From JAGWBD01 sp965197455 (GTDB lineage Bacteria > Chloroflexota > Anaerolineae > Aggregatilineales > Phototrophicaceae): a stretch of 64,000 nucleotides of DNA. Location of the stretch: contig OZ240208.1 of assembly GCA_965197455.1 (NCBI GenBank), forward strand, positions 1,612,001 through 1,676,000. Reading direction: 5' to 3'. The translations under genes and the position numbers were made by a program. Below, piece by piece: positions 36,227 to 45,938 of the stretch. A model generated the notes under the pieces. That model saw only the letters and a program-made list of their open reading frames with translations, ran no database searches and was not told the origin of the DNA. How positions within the stretch are numbered: the stretch's first letter is position 1; each line of letters starts with the position of its first letter.

Positions 36227-38107
36227 ATGCTGGCACCTGTGCACATCCGCTCGACAAGGCACTCCTGGATGTGGGCCCTGCTGCCAATACTGCTGGCTGC
36301 TGCGCTGTCCATTCCACTGCTGGGCGTTGACGCTTTCAACGGCGATGAACCTGCAGCCCTAATCTCGTCAGGTATTCTCCGTTCCGGGCCAAATTCTCTC
36401 GCAGATGCCTGGGACCAGACTGCCCCACGGCTTGCCCCTGGCTTGCCGATGTTGCTTTCCATTTGGGCGCGCGTTGTCGGCTGGAATGAAGTCGCCATCC
36501 GGATGCTCTCCGTCTACATCGGCTTGCTGTCTCTCGCCTGGGTCTATCGTGCAGGACGCGAACTGTTCGCGCCTGCAGCAGGCCTGAACGCTGCCTTGCT
36601 GCTCAGCGCCTCGGTCTTCTATCTCGCCTACATGGCCCGTGCAGATCCCTATGCGCTGGTAGCCCTCTGCGCTGCACAGTGTACCTGGTCCTACTGGCGC
36701 GTTGCCCTGCATCCGCAGCCACCTGGGAAATGGGCCCAGGCGGGCCTGTTATTGAGCAGTGTCGGCCTGCTGTATTCGCATTATCTGTGCGCGCTGCTGT
36801 TGCCTGTGCTCGGCCTGTTTCACCTGTTCCTCGTCCCGAAGAACCACCGCTGGTGGCATACAGCGCTTCTCTTTGGAATCGCCATTCTGGTTGCTGCCTT
36901 GCAAATCCCGCTTTTTATAAGAGGTCTGGCGTATACCGAAAGCGAGAGTCTGGGTAGCGCCATTCTTACGGCACCAGCCGTACTCTCGCATCTCCTGCGC
37001 TACATGACTAATGGTCTGGTCAATCCATCCCTGCAATTCGATGTTCTGCTGTTCATCTCCCTGCCGCTGGCGCTCCTGGCCGCCATTCTGCTGCGCAGGC
37101 GCGCAGGAAACAGGAGCCATGCCGTCTGGATGCTGGTCATCACGTCGGCCACGCTGCTCGCCCTGGTGATCTTCATCAACGAAATCATCAGTGTGATTGA
37201 GGAAACTCGAATTCGTTACCTGATGCCGCTCTGGCCCCTGTGCGCACTGCTGGTCGGTGCCGCTCTCTGGTATCTGGCAGGCAGACACCGTCGGATCGCA
37301 ACCGTCCTGCTTTCGTTCTGGCTGCTCGCCGGAGCCTGGCTCACGGCGGGTACCGATTTCCGTTATGAGCTGGGCTATTTTTACAAGAGGGACATCAGCC
37401 TGTCTGTCCCTGTGACTGCGATTCGCAAACTTGTTCCTGCGACAGATTACGTGATGATGGATTTCTCCGCAGGCACAACCTTCCAGGGATGGTTTTATGA
37501 CAGAAGGTACGGAACCTCGCGGGAAAACATCTTCAGATACAAGGAGGATCCTTACGAGGCGGTGAGACCTGTCCACGCAGACTACCCATTCGCCTCACTG
37601 CTCTACTTCTCGAAGGATAGAGTCGGCTTTGCGAATCTGCCGCAGGAGCTGGGACGTGTGCTCTGCGAGAGAGTGCTGGATGAAGGGGGCTTAACCCTTG
37701 AACGCTACGCTCTTCATTCTGTCGAGAACTGCCCGGACAGCCCCGTGCGCCTGGCCTTCGATTCCGACATCCAGCTGACCGTGCCAAAGATCAGTATTCA
37801 GAATGGCCTGCTGCGCCTGGACGCCCACTTCCGCAGCGCTGATGCGCAGCTCCTCGCCAATTATTCATTCGCCGTGCACGTTTTCGACACACGCGGTGAG
37901 CGCGTCGCCCAGGGCGATACCGGCATCGGCCCCGGTTACATCGTGCCGCTACGCAGCGAAATCGACGTCAGCGGCTTGCCGCCCGGCGACTACGAAGTGC
38001 GCGTTGCGCTCTACGACTGGCGCACCGGCGAGCGTCTTCAGGCTCGCGACCTGGAGACGGACGCTGGCGGCGACATGCATACGCTGCATCACTTCCGCAT
38101 AGGGTGA
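36227..38107 (+). CDS. AG11: GT39-like membrane glycosyltransferase
   Basis: This 626-residue type A member has an ATG start behind TTCAGGGAATTC. DE is at 40-41 (VDAFNGDEPAA). The second loop is unusual: MARADPYAL, with Asp-Pro-Tyr after the conserved Arg. The stretch after the DE loop is shorter (DQTAPRLAPGLPMLL) and lacks the GWP motif of its neighbours. Its body pairs with AG13 (FINEIISVIEETRIRYLMPL, TTFQGWFYDRRYGTSRENIF, ASLLYFSKDRVGFANLPQEL), and its last ~85 bases are identical to the end of AG13. Leader and first residues (MLAPVH) are those of AG12. It ends MHTLHHFRIG. Confidence 0.87.
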   Translation: MLAPVHIRSTRHSWMWALLPILLAAALSIPLLGVDAFNGDEPAALISSGILRSGPNSLADAWDQTAPRLAPGLPMLLSIWARVVGWNEVAIRMLSVYIGLLSLAWVYRAGRELFAPAAGLNAALLLSASVFYLAYMARADPYALVALCAAQCTWSYWRVALHPQPPGKWAQAGLLLSSVGLLYSHYLCALLLPVLGLFHLFLVPKNHRWWHTALLFGIAILVAALQIPLFIRGLAYTESESLGSAILTAPAVLSHLLRYMTNGLVNPSLQFDVLLFISLPLALLAAILLRRRAGNRSHAVWMLVITSATLLALVIFINEIISVIEETRIRYLMPLWPLCALLVGAALWYLAGRHRRIATVLLSFWLLAGAWLTAGTDFRYELGYFYKRDISLSVPVTAIRKLVPATDYVMMDFSAGTTFQGWFYDRRYGTSRENIFRYKEDPYEAVRPVHADYPFASLLYFSKDRVGFANLPQELGRVLCERVLDEGGLTLERYALHSVENCPDSPVRLAFDSDIQLTVPKISIQNGLLRLDAHFRSADAQLLANYSFAVHVFDTRGERVAQGDTGIGPGYIVPLRSEIDVSGLPPGDYEVRVALYDWRTGERLQARDLETDAGGDMHTLHHFRIG

Positions 38108-38143
38108 GTCAACCTGCCGTCCCTGAGACGCGGCCACCTTCGC

Positions 38144-38149
38144 TATACT
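38144..38149 (+). promoter_or_regulatory. -10-like element, AG12
   Basis: TATACT lies 27 nt before the ATG start of AG12, in a junction almost identical to the AG10/AG11 junction. Confidence 0.5.
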
Positions 38150-38176
38150 GTCCTCCTGCAGATATTCTGGAAATTC

Positions 38177-40045
38177 ATGCTGGCACCTGTGCACACCCGC
38201 TCGACAAGGCACTCCTGGATGTTGGGCCTGCTGCCAATGCTGCTGGCTGCTGCGCTGACCATCCCACTGCTTGATGTGGACGCTTTCAACGGAGATGAGC
38301 CCACTCTGGTCGCTGCAGGTGCGCTACGTTCAGGGCCGCTTTTCCTGGATGCAACCTGGAGCTATATCACGTACCGTAACCCTCATCAGGCCTACGGCTG
38401 GCCCCTGCTGCTCTCGGTCTGGGGGCGTCTGGTTGGCTGGAGCGAGGTTGCGGTCAGGGCCCTTTCCCTGTTCTTTGGCGTGCTGACTCTGGCGTGGGTC
38501 TACCGTACCGGCCGTGATCTTCTCTCGCCGCAAGCCGGTCTCTTCGCAACGTTGCTGCTCGGTGCCTCCGTGTTTTTCCACGCCTATATGATCCACGCGC
38601 GCGCCTTCACTCTGATAGCCTTCTGCACAATGCTCTGTGTCTGGTCCTACTGGCGGATCGCCCTGCACCCGCGGCCACATTGCAGGAAAGCGCAGTTCGG
38701 CCTGCTGCTGGGCAGCGCTGGCCTGCTCTACATGCACTATTACAGCGCCCTGTTTCTGCTCATCCCGTGCCTGTTTCATTTGCTCTTCGTCCCGAAGCAC
38801 CGGCGCTGGTGGCAACCCGTCCTGCTATTCGGCCTGGCTGCCCTGCTGGCCCTGCCACAGCTGCCCGGCTTTCTGCAGGGACTGGCCAAGACAGCTGCCG
38901 ACGAAGACCTGTCTAACCGGGCCCTGTCCGCAGAAAAAGTAGTCTCGTACCTCGTTCACTACCTGACAAACGGTCTTCTGGGTCCGTCTACGCCTCTGGG
39001 CGTTTTGCTTCTCATCATTCTGCCCTGCGGGTTTGTGGCTGTGTACCTGTTTCGTCTGCGCCAGGGGAACAGAAATGACGCTATATGGCTGCTCGTATTC
39101 ATCTCTTGTGGCTTTCTTGCGTTGACCATTGCCGTCAACGAGGTGGTCAAGGTGTTGGAAGCGAACAGAATTCGCTACCTGATGCCGCTCTGGCCTCTTG
39201 CTGCCCTGTTGGCCGGCGCCGGCCTCTGGCATCTCGCCCACAGAAATCGTCACATTGTCGCCAGTCTGTTGACTTTCTGGGTAATCATTGGAGCCTGGCT
39301 CATTCTCGCAACTGAATTCCGCTACGAAACGGGCTACTTTATTCGCACGGATCCTCATAACCTGTACAGGGTTTTGGGGCATCGCATCCCTGCTTCCGAC
39401 CTGCTTATCCTGGATGTTTCGGTAGCAAGGCTCGATGACGGGTTGTTTTCCGCCAGTGACGAGCGCATCTACAGATACAAGGAGGATCCCTACGAGATGG
39501 TCAGGCCGATCCACACTGACCGGCCCTACTTGTCATTGCTTTATCTGTCAAAGGACCGGGTAGGCTTTGCAGATTTACCCACAGCTTTGGGACGGGTGTT
39601 CTGTGAACGCTTGCTGGAGGAGTCCGGCCTCACTCTCGATCGATACGCCCTGCATTCCGTCGAGAACTGCCCGGAAAGCCTCGTGCGCCTGGCTTTCGAT
39701 TCCGACATCCAGCTGACCGTGCCAAAGATCAGTATTCAGAATGGCCTGCTGCGCCTTGACGCCCACTTCCGCAGCGCTGATGAGCAGCTCCTCGCCAACT
39801 ATTCGCTCGCCGTGCACGTTTTGGACACGCGCGGTGAGCGCGTCGCCCAGGGTGACACCGGCGTCGGCCCCGGCGCCATCGTGCCGCTGCGCAGCGAAAT
39901 CGACGTCAGCGCGCTGCCGCGCGGGGACTACGAAGTGCGTGTCGCCCTCTATAACTGGCAGACCGGCGAACGCCTTTCCGCACGCGACCTGGAGACGGAC
40001 GAAGTCAGCGACATGCACACGCTGCAGCGCTTTAGCCTCAATTGA
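38177..40045 (+). CDS. AG12: GT39-like membrane glycosyltransferase
   Basis: This 622-residue member has an ATG start with CTGGAAATTC before it. DE is at 40-41 (VDAFNGDEPT). Leader and first 14 residues match AG11 (MLAPVH-RSTRHSWM), while the rest of the body matches AG10 and especially AG14. Examples are LLGPSTPLGVLLLIILPCG, NRNDAIWLLVF, VVKVLEANRIRYLMPLWPL and PTALGRVFCERLLEESGLTL. Loops read MIHARAF, YMHYY and KHRRWW. A switch of parentage near codon 15-25 is therefore visible. It ends with an uncommon tail, MHTLQRFSLN, and its stop opens the leader repeat shared with AG9/AG10. Confidence 0.88.
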   Translation: MLAPVHTRSTRHSWMLGLLPMLLAAALTIPLLDVDAFNGDEPTLVAAGALRSGPLFLDATWSYITYRNPHQAYGWPLLLSVWGRLVGWSEVAVRALSLFFGVLTLAWVYRTGRDLLSPQAGLFATLLLGASVFFHAYMIHARAFTLIAFCTMLCVWSYWRIALHPRPHCRKAQFGLLLGSAGLLYMHYYSALFLLIPCLFHLLFVPKHRRWWQPVLLFGLAALLALPQLPGFLQGLAKTAADEDLSNRALSAEKVVSYLVHYLTNGLLGPSTPLGVLLLIILPCGFVAVYLFRLRQGNRNDAIWLLVFISCGFLALTIAVNEVVKVLEANRIRYLMPLWPLAALLAGAGLWHLAHRNRHIVASLLTFWVIIGAWLILATEFRYETGYFIRTDPHNLYRVLGHRIPASDLLILDVSVARLDDGLFSASDERIYRYKEDPYEMVRPIHTDRPYLSLLYLSKDRVGFADLPTALGRVFCERLLEESGLTLDRYALHSVENCPESLVRLAFDSDIQLTVPKISIQNGLLRLDAHFRSADEQLLANYSLAVHVLDTRGERVAQGDTGVGPGAIVPLRSEIDVSALPRGDYEVRVALYNWQTGERLSARDLETDEVSDMHTLQRFSLN

Positions 40046-40171
40046 ACATTTCGTATCACAATGCTAAAATCACGCTTTCAGGAGTGTGTCTCTAGCCAAT
40101 CTTAATATTGGAAAGTCTCAATTCTGTCATTGGGTAAGAAAACGCGCTCGGTTCACCTTGCCTGGATGTGG
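40042..40171 (+). repeat. 130-bp leader repeat, copy before AG13
   Basis: This is the counterpart of 34201-34330, including a TAAAAT -10-like box at 40065-40070 and the first 14 codons. Confidence 0.9.
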
Positions 40172-42016
40172 TGCCTGTTCCCGCTGTTGCTAGCCGCTGC
40201 GCTGACCATCCCTCTCATAGATATGGATGCTTTCAACGGCGATGAGCCCTCCTCTCTGATCGCTGCGGGGATCCTGCGTTCCGGGCCTGGTTCTTTGGGT
40301 GAATCCTGGAACTTTATCTCCAGTATTGATCAAACCCAGGCTCACGGCTGGCCATTGCTGCTCTTCATCTGGGGACGTCTCTTTGGCTGGAGTGAGGTTG
40401 CTGTCCGGGCCCTTCCCCTCCTTGCAGGCGTGCTTGCCCTGGCCTGGGTCTATCGCACCGGCCGTGATCTTCTCTCGCCACAAGCAGGACTCTTCGCCAC
40501 GCTGCTGCTTGGTGCCTCGGTGTTTTTCCACGCTTATATGATCCACGCTCGTCCATTCGCACTGGTAGCTCTCTTCACCATTCTCTGTGTCTGGTCCTAC
40601 TGGCGGATTGCCCTGCATCCGCGGCCGCCAGGCAGGGCTGCACACGCAGCTTTGCTATTGAGTAGTATCGGCCTGTTCTACATGCACTACTTCTGCGCAC
40701 TGCTTGTGCCAATTCTGGGGATTTTTCATCTATTCTTCGTCCCGAAGAACCGTCGCTGGCGACAACCCGTAATCCTCTTCGGGGTGGCTGCCTTGCTGGC
40801 CATGCTTCAACTGCCCGGTGTTGTGCAGGGATTTGCCACGACAGCTGCCTACGCTGACCAGCATGAACAAGCACTATCTACACCGACGATAGTCTCGCTT
40901 TTGGTCCTGTACATGACCAATGGCCTGATCGATCCTTCCTCACCCTTCGTCGAGCTTCTGCTCATCTCCCTGCCGCTGGCAATCCTGGCCGCCATTCTGC
41001 TGCTCAGACGCGCTGTAAACAGGGGCCATGCTTTCTGGATGCTCGTCTTCGCAGCGACTGCGCTGCTTGCCCTTATCATCTTCATCAACGAAATCTTCAG
41101 GGTGATTCTTACGGATACTCGAATTCGTTACCTGATGCCGCTCTGGCCACTGACTGCCTTGCTGGCCGGCGTTGGCCTCAGCCGTCTTGCCAGAATACAT
41201 CGCCTCCTGGTGGCCGGTCTGATGGCTCTTTGGCTGCTCACTGGAGCCTGGCTCACACTGGGCACCGATTTACGTTACGAGTTAGGGAATTTTTTCCGGA
41301 GAAACCAAAGCCAGGCCATCCCTGTTATTCGTGATCTGGTTCCTGCGAAAGATTTCCTGATCCTGGATTACTCTGTAGAATCTTCCTTTCAGGGATGGTT
41401 TTTTTACAGAAAGAGGGGTATCTCACGGGAACCCATCTACAGGTACAAGGAGGATCCCTATGAGAACGTAAGGCCGCTCCACACAGACTACCCTTTCGCC
41501 TCATTGATCTACTTCTCGAAGAACAGAGTCGCCTTTGCGGATCTGCCGCAGGAGCTGGGACGTGTGTTTTGCGAGCGGGTGCTGGACGAGTGGGGCTTTA
41601 CCCTTGAACGCTACGCTATTCATTCTGTCGAGAACTGCCCGGACAGCCCCGTACGCCTGGCCTACGATTCCTATATTCAGCTGACCACTCCGGAAATTAT
41701 CCTTCAGGATGATCTGCTGCGCCTTGACGCCCACTTCCGCAGCGTTGACGAGCAACTCCTCGCCAATTATTCGCTCGCTGTGCACGTTTTCGATACGCGC
41801 ACTGGTGAGCGCGTCGCCCAGGGCGACACCAGCGTCGGCCCCGGCGCTATCGTGCCGCTGCGCAGCGAAATTGACATCAGCGCGCTACCCCCTGGCGACT
41901 ACGAAGTGCGTGTCGCGCTCTACGACTGGCGCACCGGCGAGCGTCTTCAGGCTCGCGACCTGGAGACGGACGCTGGCGGCGACATGCATACGCTGCATCA
42001 CTTCCGCATAGGGTGA
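40130..42016 (+). CDS. AG13: GT39-like membrane glycosyltransferase
   Basis: This 628-residue member has a TTG start with the same doubtful start context as AG10. DE is at 38-39 (MDAFNGDEPSS). Leader and first residues (MGKKTRSVHLAWMW) come from the AG10 type. The front half (LLSPQAGLFATLLLGASVFF) resembles AG10/12/14. The rear half pairs with AG11 (FINEIFRVILTDTRIRYLMP, SSFQGWFFYRKRGISREPIY, ASLIYFSKNRVAFADLPQEL). Loops read MIHARPF, YMHYF and KNRRWR, the last with Arg for Trp. The 3' end is identical to that of AG11. At least three parental segments can be told apart. Confidence 0.87.
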   Translation: MGKKTRSVHLAWMWCLFPLLLAAALTIPLIDMDAFNGDEPSSLIAAGILRSGPGSLGESWNFISSIDQTQAHGWPLLLFIWGRLFGWSEVAVRALPLLAGVLALAWVYRTGRDLLSPQAGLFATLLLGASVFFHAYMIHARPFALVALFTILCVWSYWRIALHPRPPGRAAHAALLLSSIGLFYMHYFCALLVPILGIFHLFFVPKNRRWRQPVILFGVAALLAMLQLPGVVQGFATTAAYADQHEQALSTPTIVSLLVLYMTNGLIDPSSPFVELLLISLPLAILAAILLLRRAVNRGHAFWMLVFAATALLALIIFINEIFRVILTDTRIRYLMPLWPLTALLAGVGLSRLARIHRLLVAGLMALWLLTGAWLTLGTDLRYELGNFFRRNQSQAIPVIRDLVPAKDFLILDYSVESSFQGWFFYRKRGISREPIYRYKEDPYENVRPLHTDYPFASLIYFSKNRVAFADLPQELGRVFCERVLDEWGFTLERYAIHSVENCPDSPVRLAYDSYIQLTTPEIILQDDLLRLDAHFRSVDEQLLANYSLAVHVFDTRTGERVAQGDTSVGPGAIVPLRSEIDISALPPGDYEVRVALYDWRTGERLQARDLETDAGGDMHTLHHFRIG

Positions 42017-42052
42017 GGCGCGCCGCCATCTCCTTGATGCAAGCAATTGCGC

Positions 42053-42058
42053 TACACT
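42053..42058 (+). promoter_or_regulatory. -10-like element, AG14
   Basis: TACACT lies 27 nt before the ATG at 42086. An upstream in-frame TTG at 42047 would overlap this box. Confidence 0.45.
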
Positions 42059-42085
42059 GTTCTTCTGCTGAAATTCAGGGATGCC

Positions 42086-43957
42086 ATGCTGGCATTTTTT
42101 CACACCCCTTCGACCAGGCGCTTCTGGATGTGGGCCCTGCTGCCCCTGCTGCTGGCCGCCGCGCTGACCATTCCCCTGCTTGATGTGGATGCCTTCAACG
42201 GAGATGAGCCCGCCTCTTTGGCCGCTGCAGGCCTGTTTCGTTCAGAGCCACTTTCCCTGGATGAAACCTGGCGCTATGTCACGAACCGCGACCCTGATCA
42301 GGCCTACGGCTGGCCCCTGATGCTCTCGGTCTGGGGGCATCTCGTTGGCTGGAGTGAGGTTGCGGTAAGGACACTATCCCTGTTCTTTGGTGTGCTGGCT
42401 CTGGCCTGGGTCTACCGGACCGGACGTGATCTTCTCTCACCGCAAGCTGGTCTCTTCGCAACGCTGCTGCTCGGTGCCTCCGTGTTTTTTCACGCCTATA
42501 TGATCCATGCTCGCGCCTTCACACTGGTAGCCCTCTGTACCACGCTCTGTGTCTGGTCCTACTGGCGGATCGCCCTGCACCCGCGGACACGCTGCAGGAA
42601 AGCGCAGTTTGGCCTGCTGCTGGGCAGCGCTGGCCTGCTCTACATGCACTATTACGGCGCTTTGTTTCTGCTCATTCCAGGCATGTTTCATTTACTCTTC
42701 GTCCCGAAGAACCGGCGCTGGTGGCAACCCGTCCTGCTGTTCGGCCTGGCTGCCCTGCTGGCCATGCCACAATTACCTGGCTTTCTGCAGGGATTGGCCA
42801 TGACAGCTGCCGACGAAGTCCTGTCTAACCGGGCCCTGTCCGCAGAAAAAGTAGTCTCGTACCTGGCTCACTATCTGACAAACGGTCTTCTGGGTCCGTC
42901 TTCGCCTCTGGGCGTTTTGCTTCTCATCATTCTGCCCTGCGGGTTAGTGGCTGTGTACCTGTTTCGTCTGCGCCAGGGGAACAGAAATGACACTATATGG
43001 CTGCTCGTTTTCACTTCTTGTGCCTTTCTTGCATTGACAATTGTCGTCAACGAGGTGGTCAAGGTGTTGGAAGCGAACAGAATTCGCTACCTGATGCCGC
43101 TCTGGCCCCTGACTGCCCTGTTGGCCGGCGCCGGCCTCTGGCGCCTCGCCCGCAGAAATCGTCATATTGTCGCCAGCCTGTTGATTCTCTGGGTACTCAT
43201 TGGAGCCTGGCTCATTCTCGCAACTGAATTCCGCTACGAAACAGGTAATTTTTTTCACACGGTTCCCCAAAATCCGTATAGAGTATTGAGAAATCGCATA
43301 CCCGCCTCCGACCTGCTTGTCCTGGATATGTCAGTAGCAAGACTCGATGGCAGAATGTTTTCCGCCATCGACGAGCGAATCTACAGGTACAAGCCGGATC
43401 CCTACGAGATGGTCAGGTCGATCCACACTGACTGGACACTCCTGTCACTACTTTACCTGACAAAGGACCGGGTAGGCTTTGCAGATTTACCCACTGCTTT
43501 GGGACGGGTGTTCTGTGAACGCTTGCTGGAGGAGTCTGGCCTCACTCTCGATCGATACGCCCTGCATTCCGTCGAGAATTGTCCGGACAGTCCTGCTCGC
43601 CTGGTCTTCGATTCAGACATCCAGCTGACCGTGCCAAAGATCAGTATTCAGAATGGCCTACTGCGCCTTGACGCCCACTTCCGCAGCGCTGATGCGCAGT
43701 TCCTCGCCAATTATTCATTCGCCGTGCACGTTTTCGACACACGCGGTGAGCGCGTCGCCCAGGGCGACACCGGCGTCGGCCCCGGCGCTATCGTGCCGTT
43801 ACGCAGCGAAATCGACGTCAGCAGCCTGCCACCGGGTGACTACGATGTGCGCGTCGCGCTATATAACTGGCAGACCGGCGTGCGCCTGCAAGCGCGCGAC
43901 CTCGAGACGGACGAAGTCAGCGACATGCATACGCTGCATCGTTTTCGTCACGATTGA
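42086..43957 (+). CDS. AG14: GT39-like membrane glycosyltransferase
   Basis: ATG at 42086 follows TTCAGGGATGCC, like AG11 and AG12, and gives 623 residues. DE is at 40-41 (VDAFNGDEPAS). AG14 is the closest full-length relative of AG12 through most of the gene, including GLLGPSSPLGVLLLIILPC, VKVLEANRIRYLMPLWPL and the ILATEFRYETG segment. The outer loop just behind (FFHTVPQNPYRVLRNRIPAS, DMSVARLDGRMFSAIDERIY) has clearly diverged. This shows that change is concentrated there. Loops read MIHARAF, YMHYY and KNRRWW. It ends MHTLHRFRHD. Confidence 0.88.
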   Translation: MLAFFHTPSTRRFWMWALLPLLLAAALTIPLLDVDAFNGDEPASLAAAGLFRSEPLSLDETWRYVTNRDPDQAYGWPLMLSVWGHLVGWSEVAVRTLSLFFGVLALAWVYRTGRDLLSPQAGLFATLLLGASVFFHAYMIHARAFTLVALCTTLCVWSYWRIALHPRTRCRKAQFGLLLGSAGLLYMHYYGALFLLIPGMFHLLFVPKNRRWWQPVLLFGLAALLAMPQLPGFLQGLAMTAADEVLSNRALSAEKVVSYLAHYLTNGLLGPSSPLGVLLLIILPCGLVAVYLFRLRQGNRNDTIWLLVFTSCAFLALTIVVNEVVKVLEANRIRYLMPLWPLTALLAGAGLWRLARRNRHIVASLLILWVLIGAWLILATEFRYETGNFFHTVPQNPYRVLRNRIPASDLLVLDMSVARLDGRMFSAIDERIYRYKPDPYEMVRSIHTDWTLLSLLYLTKDRVGFADLPTALGRVFCERLLEESGLTLDRYALHSVENCPDSPARLVFDSDIQLTVPKISIQNGLLRLDAHFRSADAQFLANYSFAVHVFDTRGERVAQGDTGVGPGAIVPLRSEIDVSSLPPGDYDVRVALYNWQTGVRLQARDLETDEVSDMHTLHRFRHD

Positions 43958-43967
43958 TAATTGAGTA

Positions 43968-43987
43968 GCGAAACGCTATTGTTTCGC
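43968..43987. promoter_or_regulatory. Inverted repeat over the -10-like box of AG15
   Basis: GCGAAAC-GCTATT-GTTTCGC is a perfect 7-bp inverted repeat. It overlaps the box TATTGT (43977-43982), which lies 30 nt before the TTG start of AG15. It could be an operator or a hairpin in the leader. Confidence 0.35.
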
Positions 43988-44012
43988 AATCCGCAACTTA
44001 CTCTGGTGGACT

Positions 44013-45938
44013 TTGAAATCTGAGGACATGACCTTGTTTTTTAGCAAGGCTGGCCGCGCCTGGATGTGGGCCTTGCCCCTGCTCTTGCTGGCCGCCGCCC
44101 TGGTCATTCCTGCCCTCGGCAGGGATGTTTTTGATGTTGATGAATCTGCCACCATGATCGGCGCCGGTGCGCGCCATCTCGGCCCTTATTCTCCCGCCGA
44201 AGCTGTGGGGGTCTTTGTCTCACGCTGGCCTGATCATCCGTGGGGCTACGTGGTGATCTACTCGCTGTGGGGACGATTCGTCGGCTGGAGCGAACTGGCA
44301 CAACGCGCATTGCCCTGGTTTGCCGGTTTGCTCACCCTTGCCTGGGTCTATCGCACTGGCCGGGATTTGTTCACGCTCCGCATCGCCTTGACAGCCACAC
44401 TACTCATGGCGACATCCGTCGTTTTTCTTACCTATATGCACAAGGCAAGGCCCTATGCGCCTGCCATGCTCTTTGCGGCAATCACCCTTTGGGCCTACTG
44501 GCGCGTGGCCCTTCACCCACGTCCGACCGGTCGCGGCGCAGAGCTGGCGCTTTTGACCGGTGCGGCTGGTCTGCTGTACACCCACTACTTCTACGCACTG
44601 CTGCTACCGGCTCTGGCGCTCTTCCATCTGTTCTTTGTGCGTAAGGAGCGCCACTGGTGGCGGCCGGTGCTTCTGCTCGGCCTGGCCACGCTGCTTGCCT
44701 TGCCACAAGTCCCGGACCTGATGAGCGGCATTGCACATAACGAGGCCAAGGAGCATCTCCACGCAGAGGCGTTGCACTACCCGCAAATTGTGTCCACGCT
44801 CTTTCATTACCTGAGCAACGGCCTGCTCAATGTATCACTGACTTTCAGTGCCCTGTTCGCCCTCGCCCTGCCCTTGCCGCTGCTCGTCTACGGCTGGCTC
44901 AGCCGACGTCATTATCAGCCTCCCGTAGCCGCCTGGTACCTTTCGCTCACCAGCGTCCTGCTATTGTTGTTCCTGCTTGGCGCCAGTGAATGGCTTCAGA
45001 TCTTCGAGGAAAAGCGTATTCGTTATCTGCTGACCCTGTGGCCGCCTGTCATGCTGCTCCTCGGCATGGCGCTTGTACAATGGCCGCGAACCCGGCAGAT
45101 CCGGGCAGTTGGTGTTGCGCTGGCAGCCCTGTTGGTCTTCTCCGGAGCAAGTAACTTCCAGAGCAACAGCGAGCTTACCCGTTTCGCAAAGATTAGAAGC
45201 AAAACGTCTGTCTCCGTCGCAGCCACACGCGCCCTTGCTGTTGAGGGGAGCGGAAATGGTTTGCTGGCGGTGGACAGAATTGGTCTCTTTGGTATTTATG
45301 AACGAATCCATGAATTTTACACCGGCGCCTGGGGCGAACAGCGGGTGTCGTTCGAAGAGCTTGTCTCTCCCTACGATCTTCTCGAACGCGCCCAGGGACA
45401 GGAACTGGTGTGGTTGCTGTTCCGCAGTTCAAATGAGGCGACGCTGGTCATCCCTACCCACCTTGAGCGCTTCCGGCAGCAAGGCTGGTTCCACTGCCGC
45501 TCGACACGGGAGGCGGGGGTTACACTGGAACTGCTGCTCCCTCCCTTGTCTGCTGCGACACTGGATCAGGCGCGTCTGCAATTCGAGAGTGATATCGAGC
45601 TTTTTGCGCCTGCCGCGCCAGCGCTACGCGATGGACTGCTGCGTTTCCAGGCTGGCCTAAGCAGCGTTGACGATACGCTGCTCTCCCGCTACTCCCTTGC
45701 CGTTCATGTCGTCGACTCACGCACCGGCGAGCGCATGGCCCAGGGCGACACCGGCGTCGGCCCAGGCAGCTTCGTTCCCCTGTGCCGGGAAATCGATGTC
45801 AGCGCGCTGCCGCCCGGCGACTACGAAGTGCACGTGGCGCTATATGACTGGCAGACTGGCGAGCGTCTCTCCGCCCGCGACCTTGAGACCGACGAGGTCA
45901 GCGACATGCATATGCTGCACCACTTCCGCATCGGCTGA
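44013..45938 (+). CDS. AG15: GT39-like membrane glycosyltransferase, type B
   Basis: This type B member has 641 residues from TTG 44013 (GGTGGA upstream) or 636 from ATG 44028 (TGAGGA upstream). DE is at 43-44 (DVFDVDESATM). Loops read MHKARPYAP, YTHYF and RKERHWW. The outer part (AVDRIGLFGIYERIHEFYTG, LERAQGQELVWLLFRSSNEA) is B-like. The C-terminal domain keeps type A features (LSRYSLAVHVVDSRTGERMA, GSFVPLCREIDVSALP), so it is a hybrid. Its last 140 bases and the following junction are identical to the end of AG16. Confidence 0.87.
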   Translation: MKSEDMTLFFSKAGRAWMWALPLLLLAAALVIPALGRDVFDVDESATMIGAGARHLGPYSPAEAVGVFVSRWPDHPWGYVVIYSLWGRFVGWSELAQRALPWFAGLLTLAWVYRTGRDLFTLRIALTATLLMATSVVFLTYMHKARPYAPAMLFAAITLWAYWRVALHPRPTGRGAELALLTGAAGLLYTHYFYALLLPALALFHLFFVRKERHWWRPVLLLGLATLLALPQVPDLMSGIAHNEAKEHLHAEALHYPQIVSTLFHYLSNGLLNVSLTFSALFALALPLPLLVYGWLSRRHYQPPVAAWYLSLTSVLLLLFLLGASEWLQIFEEKRIRYLLTLWPPVMLLLGMALVQWPRTRQIRAVGVALAALLVFSGASNFQSNSELTRFAKIRSKTSVSVAATRALAVEGSGNGLLAVDRIGLFGIYERIHEFYTGAWGEQRVSFEELVSPYDLLERAQGQELVWLLFRSSNEATLVIPTHLERFRQQGWFHCRSTREAGVTLELLLPPLSAATLDQARLQFESDIELFAPAAPALRDGLLRFQAGLSSVDDTLLSRYSLAVHVVDSRTGERMAQGDTGVGPGSFVPLCREIDVSALPPGDYEVHVALYDWQTGERLSARDLETDEVSDMHMLHHFRIG

